64,000 bases of DNA from Chrysopilus asiliformis. Lineage: Eukaryota > Arthropoda > Insecta > Diptera > Rhagionidae. Under the pieces are notes generated by a model. That model did not search any database. It had not been told where the DNA came from and saw only the letters and a program-made list of their open reading frames with translations. Of the stretch, positions 1 to 10,388 are shown one piece after another (the first letter of the stretch is position 1; each line of letters begins with the position of its first letter). The translations under genes and the position numbers were made by a program. Where the stretch lies: contig OZ035963.1 of the NCBI GenBank assembly GCA_964034945.1, positions 1,426,001 through 1,490,000 on the forward strand. The letters are read 5' to 3'.

Positions 1-1799
1 CCTGCAGATTTTTTGGCGCCCACAAATAAACATAAAATATTTACTGTTGGAATAAAAATCGAGTAAATATTTGTGGTTGCATAAAGCTTGGAGAAATGAA
101 TCGATGTTGTTGAAATTCATAATTTATGTCTTATATGCCCACATCAAAAATCCTGACGCATGTTATGCAAAATACTAACAAAAATCCAATACCAATCGTC
201 CATTGTTATTATTAAGATTATTTTTCCAATATATATGGATTGTAATTTCGGATTTAAGTACTCACAAAATGTAAATCCCTATCCGCAACTGGATATTTTT
301 CAATAAATTTGGGATTTTAATGTGTATTTATTGTGCGTTTTGCAACCCTAAGTAACTGAAATGATTTTCTATTTTTAGAAATTAGTATTTCGAATTATTT
401 CACTTTGTTAACCTTAATCAAAGGAGAAAAGTTGTAGATAATCTTTAGATATTAATTTTTTTTGCTATATTCGAAGTAAACTGAAAGAAAAATCGTGAAT
501 CTAAGCAAAATAATCGTAGTAATAATAACGATATACACGGAGTACCTTTTTGAAGGTTGAGGGAAATTGTTCGCGTATTATTTGTTTTGATTGGATTGAA
601 TTGTTTTCGCTTCAGCTCCTTTCAACAGCTGTCAGATCCTTGTCAACTTATATTGACAAGCATCTTATTGAATTTTTTCCGTTGGTTCTTCAATTTTTCT
701 TGTTATTTTCGAACGGATCCGAATGAAATAAATTTGTTGTTTCCAACATTGTACACTACACAAGTACCCATCGATATCCCTTTTTAGTTTCAATAGGACG
801 AAAACAACAAAATCTAGAAAATTTCCTTCCGCTGAGCATTTTGTGTGACAAGCCAAAATATAAAATACACGTGCCCCCATACCCAACTCCGTTACTCCTC
901 TATATGGTTGATTCATTCCTGTCCGTCCATCTTTTCTACTACTTGTATACCATTGGGATCTGTGACCAACATGTTGCCAGGAGAATCTTTTCTCAATCAT
1001 CCATTGATATGGAAATCATTCAAATGTTCAATCGGATTTTATAATAATGAACCTAGCTTTGTTAAAATACGAAAATAATTCCGGATATGAATTCCAATTT
1101 TATCCATGAATGATGAAAAATGTTAAAATCGTACAGGGTTTGACTTTAAGAGTAGATTGAAAGAGATATGATATATGAATTTTTAACCAAAATGAATTTT
1201 ATTTTGTTTTAATATTAAATAATAAGTGTATTTTCTTAACCGGTTGCAATCGTGTGGAAAAAGTTGCTCTGCATAGCTCCAGAACATTCAATAAAACACG
1301 TGTAATATAAATTTTTGTGTAATTCTGACATGAAAAATGTTTATAATGCACAAAGTTGTGGAAAACTACAAGAAAACTTTTCAACCATGCCAAATTCACA
1401 TGATTTTAATATCAAAATACTTGCATTCCAACCCCTGTTTTTAAGGACCCCTCTATTAAGAGGGTTTCCAATCATTCCAACCCCGCTATTAAGAAATACT
1501 CAAAAGTATTTATAATTAGTTTGCACTTGAGGTTGAAATTGATATTGAACGTAAATGGTTGTAATTTCAACGATTTTTTTCTTTCTGTTCAGACGTCTAA
1601 GAAAACCTACAAGGCCCTGTAAATAATTAAATTAATTTTTTTCATTCAATTTTAACGCATATCAAAAGTTGTCGAAAATCATGGTCACCATTGCGATAGG
1701 AAAGGGGAGTTGGTCAAAATTTTCTCTTCAACGAAATCGTCCCTGTATCAAAATTTAGAGCTCACCTACTTTATTCTAAATACATTTTGCCTTTATATA
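1..1799. other. AT-rich intergenic, no gene seen
   Basis: Short frames only, with no family resemblance and no coding-like composition. A small hairpin at about 1447-1463 (CCCTC, tattaa, GAGGG) lies between two similar TTCCAACCCC-type stretches at about 1426 and 1476. This may be a decayed repeat, but I cannot name it. Confidence 0.5.
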
Positions 1800-2122
1800 T
1801 CATACTAATATATAAAAATGAGTTGGTGTCTGTCTGTCTGTCTGTTCCTCTTTCACGCAAAAACGGCTGAACAGATTGACTTGAAATTTGGCATGAGTGT
1901 CTGTGGTAGTTCTGGTTCCAACACAGGCATACGGAAAAGTAGCGCGAGGGGTGGGGGGAGTGAGGGGAGGGGTAAAGTGATTTCGAAACTTAGTTTTTGC
2001 GCTATGTTACCCTTTCGGGGGGAAACTACCGAGCCGATTGGCCTGAAGTTCAGCTCCAACATAAACCATCAAAAAAAAAATTTGAAAAAACTTAACCCGG
2101 CAAAGACGGGTATGCAAGCTAG
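1800..2122 (+). mobile_element. Non-autonomous Helitron, copy 1
   Basis: The element begins TCATACTAATATATAAAA after an A, and ends GCAAGCTAG before a T, which are the A|TC...CTAG|T borders of Helitrons. Eight bases before the terminal CTAG is a hairpin, ACCCG (2095-2099), 7-nt loop, CGGGT (2107-2111), as Helitrons carry near the 3' end. The 5' part has a short GTCT tract, followed by two related modules (ending GCCTGAAATTTGG- or CTTGAAATTTGG-type), each with a G-rich segment. At 323 bp it is the shortest complete copy in the window. It has no Rep/helicase coding, so it would depend on a partner in trans. Confidence 0.85.
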
Positions 2123-2149
2123 TATTTCAATATGACTCAGAGTTTTCGG

Positions 2150-2345
2150 AAAATTTGCAAAAAACCGTTTTGTATGGGGGTGGGGGGAAGGAATGGTCCA
2201 ATTTTTCCTGTTTAAGAACTTAGCCTAGCCATTCACGATAAACGTAACTATACAAAATGTCAAGTCTCTCGATCAATCAGACAGACGGACAGACATGCGG
2301 AAATCAAAATCTTTTGTCATCCCTAACACCCTGATGTAGTTCAGT
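2150..2345 (+). repeat. Dispersed repeat with CAGA/CGGA tail
   Basis: This stretch (GTATGGGGGTGGGG... then CTTAGCCT..., TCAAGTCTCT, a short CAGACAGACGGACAGACATG tract, then ATCTTTTGTCATCCCTAACACCCTGATGTA) matches, in the same order, the interior of the piggyBac-type element at 7240-7500. It abuts the 3' end of the Helitron. No termini could be fixed here, so it is a partial or degraded copy. Confidence 0.6.
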
Positions 2346-3214
2346 TCTGTGTCCGAATATACTTATATATGATACATCATATAGAGTGTCAAAAGTGAAT
2401 TCACTGCAAAAAGTTCTTTAGTGTATTTTCTAGTGACTTGGAAGTGTAATTTTCCGCTATTTAATTGACCAATATTTTTATCTCTCGATAATTAGTTCTT
2501 TTCATACTTGCAGATTATCTGATAAAAACTTTCGAATCCCTTCTGCACTTTTTCAACAAGGAAATTAATCATGGTAATGAGAGACTTTCAATTTGAATTG
2601 CACTTTGAAAGCATTACTTTACAATGGCTTGTAATTCAATACAAAATCTAAATAAATTTAACTCTTCAAATATCTTGGCAGGATAATTTACTCCAATGCG
2701 ACATGGCAAAAATGACGCAATTTCTTACTGTAACTACTCCTAATAGTTGTTCTGTCTTCACAGTTTTCCTGCCGGGAAAATTTGATTTCCTCAATATGAA
2801 AACCAAACGAAAACAGAACTCTCTTCATTTTCATCGACTTTTTAGTTTCTTTAGAATGCCAACGGTTTTTACTTCACGTCTTTACTATAAAGTGAAAAAT
2901 GAACTTTATCTTGACGGAAGTTTTGTTGAAATTCAAATGGAAATGCTGAGCATTACGATGCAGAAAATACAGAAAGACTCTTTCTCAAGTTTCCGAAGGG
3001 TTAAACTGACTCAATTTGCTGGCATTTTGTATTTCACAGGAGTTAAAAAGGAGTTTAACGTTATTCATCAACCATGATTATGGCAGTCATATTAGTGTAA
3101 AGTCATCGACAATGACTTTTTCAATTGTATTTAAAGTTTTGTGTAATATGAACATGAATTTTTATGGTAAGCTATTTAAAAAATATTTTTTTTAGCGACA
3201 TTCAAAAATATCCT
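2346..3214. other. AT-rich intergenic, no gene seen
   Basis: It contains a 124-codon open frame (2703-3077, +) that resembles no protein I know and has the A+T-rich base use of its surroundings. I do not call it a gene. Nothing else was recognised. Confidence 0.45.
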
Positions 3215-3448
3215 GGGCACCAATCATGTATTCCGACGCGTGTCTGTCTTTCGACTTCGACGCAGCTTTTAACTCTTGACTTCGCCACATCTGCAGCTTG
3301 AAATTTCGCGGAATCGTCACTATGAATCGAAACGTGATTCTGACTGTCACTCCAGGAAATTTGAAGCTGCTGATATGGCGAAGTCAAGAGTCAAAAGCTG
3401 CGTCGAAGTCGAAAGACAGAGACGCGTCGAGATACATGATTGCAGCCC
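3215..3448. mobile_element. Foldback element with ~90-bp inverted arms
   Basis: Two arms (about 3215-3308 and 3356-3448) are inverted copies of each other at roughly 90 percent identity by eye, separated by about 47 bp. Shared blocks include CTTTCGACTTCGACGCAGC and CTTGACTTCGCCA. The outer ends read CTGGGCACCAATC and, on the other strand, CAGGGCTGCAATC, which resembles hAT termini (CAGGG..TGC). I found no convincing 8-bp target duplication, so the superfamily is only suggested. No coding capacity. Confidence 0.75.
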
Positions 3449-3639
3449 TGTTTGTTGTACGACCAACAACTAAAAAAAAATCATCAACAACATTAACATT
3501 ATTAGGAACAATACGACCAGCTGAAATGTGATACCGCGATACAACGGAACGAATTTTCCCCAAAGTCGTTTTTCTTTATTTTGCTTGCTTAATGTCAAGA
3601 AGGTTTCTCTAAGATTCTTAAGTTTTTTTTTTGTTGTTG

Positions 3640-4211
3640 CTTCGGGAGCGGGAAAAAGCCTATAATTCACGGGAAAGCGCCAATGATGTAACAAACACTG
3701 GAACTCAAGATACAAACCTCTTGCTCTCTAATTACAATGATTACAGTAATTTATTGCTCGCTATCTTCACTTGGCAATCAGGCGGCCTCTTGCTGGTCGT
3801 CGTTTCGTTTGAGATGAAATTGCTGTTCGTCCGTCTGCCCCGCAATTGAGTAGCTCCTGGCATACACTCAAAGGTGCCCTCCGTGACAAATGACAAACTT
3901 ACGCAAATTACCGGCCTGCTTGAGGAGTCCCTAATGCCCTACAAGAACAACATAACTTTGCACTTGCCCTCCCCGTACCGTCGCGCCGTTGTTTACAATT
4001 ATATCGCGATAATATAGTGAATAGAGAACGACCGACGGACGTCCAAGTGGATACCATACCCGAAACTGCTTCGCCAGCAGCAATCTTAGATAGGAGACTC
4101 GACCCGGCCCAAATTGCCGCTGCCCGCCCATTCATTGGTTATCTTAGTTAGAACTCATTGCACGGTCTTCCAGGTCAATTCCTTTCGGCCTACGGGGATA
4201 ATTTCGTGAGT
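3640..4211 (+). promoter_or_regulatory. GC-richer patch ending in a 5' splice site; possible first exon/promoter
   Basis: This patch is visibly richer in G+C than the surrounding DNA and lacks any long convincing reading frame. It ends at ATTTC followed by GTGAGT (4206-4211), a good 5' splice-site match. The next strong acceptor in the right place on this strand is at 7786, just before the leader of the Kekkon gene, so a non-coding first exon and promoter is a reasonable guess. I see no clear TATA box. The true first exon could equally lie outside the window. Confidence 0.3.
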
Positions 4212-6955
4212 GTTATGCTGTTGGCAAAAGGTGCAAAGGAAGAACACAGTTCAAATAGGGATAGAACGCGATACAACTTAATTATTTTGCACCTTAAATT
4301 GTCTACTTTGACTGGTGCCTAATGGGAACTACCCATCCTTGGCCATTGAACTTATCACGGTAGTAATCTTATACTTGTCTGAGTCTTCACATATTTTAAT
4401 TTTCTTAATAGCTGAAATTAATTTCCAAAAAATATATCTAACGCAAAACTGTACAACCAACAAGCATATCGCAATAGTTTGGTAGAAAAAGGACGAAAAG
4501 TAATAAATTAGGATTCAGTAGGGATCCAAGTGAAGTGATGCGGAAAGTGTCAGGCAACTTTTATTTGGTCCATCGGAATTAATATAAAAAAAAAATTCCA
4601 ATCTCCTCGATCGGCTAGAAATTGAGCGAGACATCAATCATCCTAAAATAATTTCTTATTTTCTTATCTTCTTTGCACCCCAAAAGTTGATATATCTTTT
4701 CTTTTTGGACAAGAAGAAGTTTTTCCGGGAACGGGAAATCCGCAATCTTCGGATCACACACAGCAATGAACAGGAATAGATCTATAGCTTCAATAATGTT
4801 GGATTGGACGTCAGGATCCTCTCTAGACTCCGGAATAATTGCTGTTTATAGAGGCGGAAGAGGGTGTGTGGGGCGATTCCATCGGCTGCGAAGACATTAA
4901 ATATTTGTGATGATGAAACTACGGCAGAAAATCAATGAAAGAAATTAAATATTCATCCGCCATGAGTACTTATTGTTGATTGATACTGAATTCCAGCCAA
5001 TATTGAATGAAATTGAATGTGATGGGCGCACAGCATAAATGTCCAATACAAGTTCTTCCTGATATTTAGAAGAAAATATTTTGGGGGATGGTGTTAAAAT
5101 CGGGGTAGGACGACTTGTATTAGTACCGATAGCTGATAGAGCTGTCACACCAGGATTTCGATCCGAATTTAGTCCTCGAGTATTCAAAAAAGACAAAATA
5201 AAAAATAAAACTTTTGTGTTTATTTCTGGATAATCTACGAACGCCGCCCGATGAGATTATTTACTGCTCAGATTATGCCGAAAAAAAATATGTTCGTATA
5301 ATGTCTCAAAAAAAACACAATTTTCCACAAGGCCAAATTGAATTACAGATTTTCTATTTTCGAAACGGTTTTTTCCAGGGTGGTTGCCACAACATTAACC
5401 ACCATCTCGCATTAAAAGTGCCATCATATCGTCTAGCACTCATTCCGCACTCGAATGTCTATATTTATAATTTTATTAAATCGATATTGTGCACTTTGAC
5501 ATGATAACTAATCATTAAATTTAACGAAATCCAACGCCAATCATGTCAGACAGAAGTACTGGATTTTCTTAATTTATCGCAATTAACGAATAATTAACAG
5601 AGATTACTGCTTTAATATCTAATAATTTTGTGAATTTCGGTTAAAATATGGTTCTGCGGTCCGATGAAAAATCACTGCGATTTTACTTTTATGTGAAATG
5701 TATATTCGATGGTCGCAAATCCTATTACAACCATATGTTATGATGTGAAAATCGATGCCCATTATCTGATATGAATTCGAATGTAATTCCGAGTCTAAAC
5801 AAAATTTTCACCCGAATCCCACATATAGAACCTTCTGAACAATGGCTTTTGCCAATCTAAACTCATTGAACATTCATTGAATTATTGTAATGTGATTTTA
5901 GAAACAATATCGCTTCATGTTTTAGATAAATTTTCCAATTGCAAACATTTCATTATAATATGCTGTTATTGAAAATAAGTAAACAATTTTCGACTATTCA
6001 ATTTTGATATTAAATTTGATTACAAGTTGATTTTAGCAATTAAATTACAATTGGGAGGTTTCAATAAATTAAAGTGGGTACTTGACCCTGTTTTGGTTGC
6101 AATAGCGCGTTGTGGTTCCCAATAGTTTTGTTTTTTTGGCGATCCGCTTTTCCGAATTTTAGAGTTATACAAGGATTGGGAAACCATTTTTTCCAGTGTG
6201 GTTAATAGGTTTTAACGTTATTGAAAATTTCATTTTTTTTAAGAAAACAACACACGGTAATATTTTCTTTGAAAACAGCACCGCAAGTCGAATGATTGAA
6301 ATAAAATGTAACCTAATTTTCTTAAAAATAAAACATTGAAGTACCCTGCGGTTTATTCGTTTATCGGTTGGTTTTCTAATTTCATTAAAAAATGATTTTA
6401 TAAAAAAATGGTGGCGTACATTGCGAACCCCGTAAAATATTCATCTTCAGAGGATCGTGACGCACCAGGTGGGGAAAGCTAGACGGGAAGTTCTGGGTAT
6501 GTCCGAAAAATGGTGTGGACTTCTTAAAAGCTAGAACTCTTATCAAAGGACCAAAATTTTAAAAATCCTTAATATAGGAGAGCGAAAATTTCAGCACCTC
6601 TTTCTTGGGGGACCGATTTTTAGGGTCTTATATTGAGGCACTGAACAGAGGGTGGGGTCCGCGAAGCCTGAAATTAGCCTCATGTTTTTTTTTCAAACAG
6701 GTTCTAAAAAGTTTTTTATAATTTTTGAAAATTTAAAATGGTTGTAAAGCGAAAATTTCGTTAGAGATTTTGCTTCGCAAGGTGTTAAGTTGATTTTGTA
6801 CTAAGATCGCACTCTTGATTACTATGTAAATGAACATATTTAGGCGCTTTACATATTATTATTAATATTACGTAACAACAATAGCATATGTGATTTTAAA
6901 AGATAAAGCACTACCTGTCAAAACTCACCATCCGTTGACCCCCTCGGTTCTTTAA
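4212..6955. other. Putative first intron or upstream region, nothing recognised
   Basis: AT-rich sequence with no convincing exon. An 83-codon frame on the minus strand (4945-5196) contains a readable stretch around PSPKIFSSKYQEE, but it matches no family known to me and has no splice context I can defend. No terminal inverted repeats were noticed. Confidence 0.4.
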
Positions 6956-7672
6956 CCTTTAGACTACCGACATTTTTTTAATTAAAAACATAACAAAAGC
7001 TATAATTGCCAATCTGGCAATCATTGGAGACCCGTATGGTGATATTCGTATCAAAATTCGAACAGTTGTACCAAAATTCCACTTTGAAGTCAAACTTTCC
7101 AAAAAGATTTTTTAAAATTTATTCCAATCGGATTTTGATGTATGGGAGTTTTATGTAGAATCATATCCTAAATAACTTTTGTTCTTGGACTTTTTTGATA
7201 AGATGCACCGTTTTTGAGATATTCACAAAAAACGATTTCGTTCGTATGGGGGGTACCCCCCCTAATGGTCCATTTTTGCCCATTAACGAACTTAGCCTCG
7301 CATTTTACGAAAAACGGATCTGTGCAAACTTTCAAGTCTCTAGCTCAATCCGTGCGCCCGCAATCCGCGCCACAGACAGACAGACGGACGGACAGACGGA
7401 CGGACAGACAGACAGACGGACGGACAGACAGACAGACGGACGGACATGCAAAAATTAAATATTTTTATCATTCTAAACACACTGGTGTAATTCATTTTTT
7501 TGTGCGATGACGGGATCTTGGCGTTACAAACGGTAAGGCAAAGTTAATATACCCTTTGGTTTCACCATACGGGTATAATCATAGGTTTATGTTTTGAATA
7601 TTTGTTATAAATTTGGAATCTGCATATTTTGCGTGGAGTCGGCGGAATTGTATGACCACGGCAGTCTAAAGG
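6956..7672. mobile_element. piggyBac-type non-autonomous element
   Basis: It is flanked by TTAA on both sides (6952-6955 and 7673-7676), the target of piggyBac transposases. The inverted ends read CCTTTAGACTACCG (left) and CCTTTAGACTGCCG (right, other strand). The 717-bp interior carries no transposase. It includes a dispersed segment shared with 2150-2345 and a CAGACGGA tract. It lies just upstream of the acceptor of the Kekkon leader exon. Confidence 0.75.
7374..7446 (+). repeat. (CAGACGGA)n / CAGA microsatellite
   Basis: About 70 bp of tandem CAGA and CGGA tetramers (CAGACAGACAGACGGACGGA-like), inside the piggyBac-type element. The absence of stop codons in this tract creates two spurious 87- and 98-codon frames. 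Confidence 0.85.
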
Positions 7673-7761
7673 TTAATTCAATCCCATTGCCATCGTCATT
7701 AATCACTCTCAGAATTTTCTCTTTTATATTTATTTTATTCTATTTCTAATCTCTTTTCTTT

Positions 7762-7786
7762 TTCGACTTTTTTGTTCTTTTTAGAA
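7762..7786 (+). promoter_or_regulatory. 3' splice site (polypyrimidine tract + AG)
   Basis: A pyrimidine-rich run (ctttttcgacttttttgttc and on) ends in TTTTTAG at 7786, directly before GC-richer sequence with almost no ATG. This is a strong acceptor and marks the probable 5' edge of the leader exon of the Kekkon-type gene. It implies at least one upstream non-coding exon. Confidence 0.6.
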
Positions 7787-8299
7787 TATCCAAGATACAA
7801 ACTTCTGTTAACCATCACCGACACCACCATCAGGACTTTGGAAGCTACTTGCCAACTGAAAGCAAAGCCGGATAGACTTCAAGATTGGCGGACGAAATAA
7901 TTAATCAAAGAAGTTAGAACGGCAGCCGTAACGTATCAGCAACAGTGGGACCATAAGACCAAAACGCGGTAGTATAGAATTTAAGGAAGAGCGACAAGGA
8001 CGAAGACCAATACTACGAGACCTAGATTTCACTAGAAACCCCATCAGTGCTTGGCAGGCGATATTCGTGATATTTGGATGTACTGAAAGTGTTCCAAAGA
8101 ATATCCAGCAAACAAAAAGAAATATAAGACGTCTTGTTTGTGCCTATACGACGTAGTGCTACTGTTTGTCAGTGTGGCACTTGAACAGTTGAAACCATAA
8201 CCACAATACCAACAGCTGCCCTGCCTATTCTGTGACGGAACAGGAGGAGGCTCAGCGTGAGAGACTACCAATCATCCCGTTAAGGACGAACAACGAGAA
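7787..8299 (+). other. 5' UTR of the Kekkon-type gene
   Basis: These 513 nt hold a single ATG (8078), whose frame stops after one more codon (ATG TAC TGA), far fewer than expected by chance at this composition. Such ATG depletion is typical of a translated mRNA leader. An in-frame TGA at 8258-8260 shows that translation in the coding frame cannot begin upstream of 8300. The minimal upstream ORF at 8078-8086 could modestly dampen translation. Confidence 0.6.
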
Positions 8300-9968
8300 A
8301 TGGGTATCGACAACGGAAGGTGCGGCGGCGGCGGCGGCGGTGGTGCTAGTGGAAATAGCAACGGAAATGTGAGTCGGAACGGAGCTAGGATAAACTTCAG
8401 CATCAGTGACAGCATTTCGAGCAGAAGGAGGATAAGCAGTAAAAGGGATTCAGCGCTAAATCCGGTCCACATTATAATTACGTTAACGTTTTTCTCATTC
8501 GTCGCTGTATGCGGCAGCGATGATTGGCTACAGAGGTGCGGGGTATGTCACTGCCATTGGAGTTCGGGGAAGAAAGCTGCCGAATGCGAGAATAAGTCCT
8601 TAACCGTCATTCCGAAAGACCTGAGCTCCGAGATGCAAGTGGTCGATTTCTCCCACAACATAATCCCAGAGATCCGACGCGAAGAGTTCTTCAACGCTAA
8701 TCTAGAGAATTTGCATAAAATTTTCATGAGAAATTGTACACTGCAGGAAATTAGTCGCGATGCTCTTAAGGGCTTAACAATCCTAATTGAACTGGATCTC
8801 TCGAATAATTTAATCCGAACACTACATGTCGGTACATTTAATGATCTCATCCGATTACGAAAGCTTTTTGTCAACAATAACGACATCGAAATTCTTGAGA
8901 ATAATCTGTTCAAAGATCTACAGCACTTACATCGTGTCGAATTTCGGAACAATCGCATCAAAAGGATCGAAATAGATGCATTTGCAAATGTTATTAATGT
9001 GTCCAACATATATTTGGAGGCGAATAGACTTTCGTTGCTGAAGAAGGAGACATTCGAGAATATGCCAAAGCTAAAGGATCTGAATTTGGCGGAGAATCCC
9101 TGGAATTGTACCTGCGAATTGCAGCAATTTAGGGACTTCGCTGTGAGTAGAAGGCTGTACACACCACCCACAGATTGCCAGGAGCCAGCGCATCTACGAG
9201 GCAAATTGTGGTCGGATATTCCATCAGAGCATTTTGCGTGTAGACCGAAAATCATTCAACCACGTCCTGGCGCCAGCCTTGATGCCGGAAGCGAGAATGT
9301 GACATTGACGTGCCGCATCCGAGGCTCACCGAGACCGAAAGTGTCCTGGATATTCAATAAGCGGCCTATCAATACAAAAGATCATCGACTACACGCCCGC
9401 AACTCAATCGAACCGGAAAGTCATCATAGGGGTGGCAACGGCAGAGGCAGTAGTAGTGGTGGTGATTTCGCATCATCAATGGATATGGTCATCTCGGAAT
9501 TGACAATCACGGGAATTCGGCCAAGTGATAAGGGCTCGTACACTTGCGTCGCAGAGAATACAGGCGGTAAGGATGAGGCGGATATTCAATTAGCTGTGAA
9601 TTCGAATCGTTTGATTGGAGGTGCTGTAGATGATTCAACGCCGAATCTTTTGTTAATTATCTGCATAATAGCCTTCGTCCTACTGACATTATTAATTATC
9701 GTTATTCTCATGCTTTGCTGGTACTGTCGTCGAATTAAGAAGTACACCAAGGACACGACACTTAGCGAGAACGGCCTAATGACGTCAAAGATTGATAAGT
9801 CACAGAATGGCTCAATGCTGGAGGGATCCGTCATTATGGAGATGCAAAAAGGACTTCTGACCGAGGTCAATCCAGTTGAGAAGCCACCAAGACGAACCGA
9901 ACTCGAGGCTGTCGATTCCGATGATGGACATGATATCAAAAAGACCCTTCTGTATGAGACACCATTGG
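8300..9968 (+). CDS. Kekkon-family LRR-Ig transmembrane protein, exon 1 of 2 (residues 1-557)
   Basis: This exon encodes the extracellular and membrane part of a cell-surface protein of the Kekkon family. Order seen: N-terminal extension of about 54 residues with a poly-Gly run (9-15); hydrophobic signal core (56-70); LRRNT with Cys80, 83, 85 and 96; about seven LRRs (110-265; LDLSNNLI is typical); LRRCT (PWNCTC, Cys270, 272, 293, 313); one Ig domain with Cys338, Trp350 and Cys416 (GSYTCVAEN); a membrane span (448-472). A Gly/Ser/His-rich insert (372-392) interrupts the Ig domain. The start is the first ATG after an in-frame stop, in good context (GAA ATG G). The long extension before the signal core is unusual. 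The exon ends at TTGG followed by GTAAGT (9969-9974), one base into codon 557. Reading through would add 36 unrelated codons. In Drosophila, Kekkon proteins modulate receptor signalling (Kek1 with EGFR). Which paralogue this is (kek1, 2, 5 or 6) I cannot settle. Confidence 0.93.
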
Positions 9969-10388
9969 GTAAGTTTGATTCCGTCCATGAAAAAATCTAT
10001 TTTGGTAATCATCAAAAAAATTACTTTTGGTCGCGCAAAAGACTCCACTCCACCCATTTCTATACTGTCGAATGTCATTAATTTTTCACAGAAAATATGC
10101 TTTTTGTGTCAGTTTGTGCTTCCATGAAACACAAACACACTACAAAGAGCTTCATAGGGAGGGAAAATTTTTTTCCTTGTTAGACAAACGAATTTCCATC
10201 GCAGCGCTAAAATTGATCGAAAACTAACGAGTATCGGGTGAATTTAAAATTAGTGATGGTAAAAAATGATTTGAAAAAAAGTTGAAGTAAAATATCAGTT
10301 GTGATCAACATAAAACTTTATTATTTCGTATCGGAAAAAATATGTAAAAAAACAATTTTTTTTTAAATATCTCAAGAACCTTTAAAGA
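9969..10388 (+). other. Kekkon intron, 5' part
   Basis: The 4,401-bp intron (9969-14369) opens with GTAAGT and closes with CTCAACAG. This first part is AT-rich. At about 10288-10325 it carries a short stretch, AATATCAGTTGTGATCAACA, that closely matches one at about 61375, so it is a piece of a dispersed repeat. No internal exon is seen. Confidence 0.6.

Noticed and set aside
2703..3077. 124-codon plus frame
   Set aside because: No recognisable family, background composition, no splice or promoter context.
4945..5196. 83-codon minus frame with a PSPKIFSSKYQEE-like stretch
   Set aside because: Looked like a possible exon or retroelement piece, but there was no match to any protein I know and no context.
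7195..7510. 87- and 98-codon frames over the CAGACGGA tract
   Set aside because: Repeat-driven; they lie inside a non-coding piggyBac-type element.
8548..9255. 235-codon minus-strand frame opposite the Kekkon exon
   Set aside because: Antisense shadow of a clearly coding exon; the plus-strand product has full domain architecture.
9969..10081. Read-through of exon 1 to the stop at 10081 as the true protein end
   Set aside because: GTAAGT at 9969 and an in-frame, in-phase second exon with a Kekkon-like tail fit far better. A truncated isoform by intron retention remains possible.
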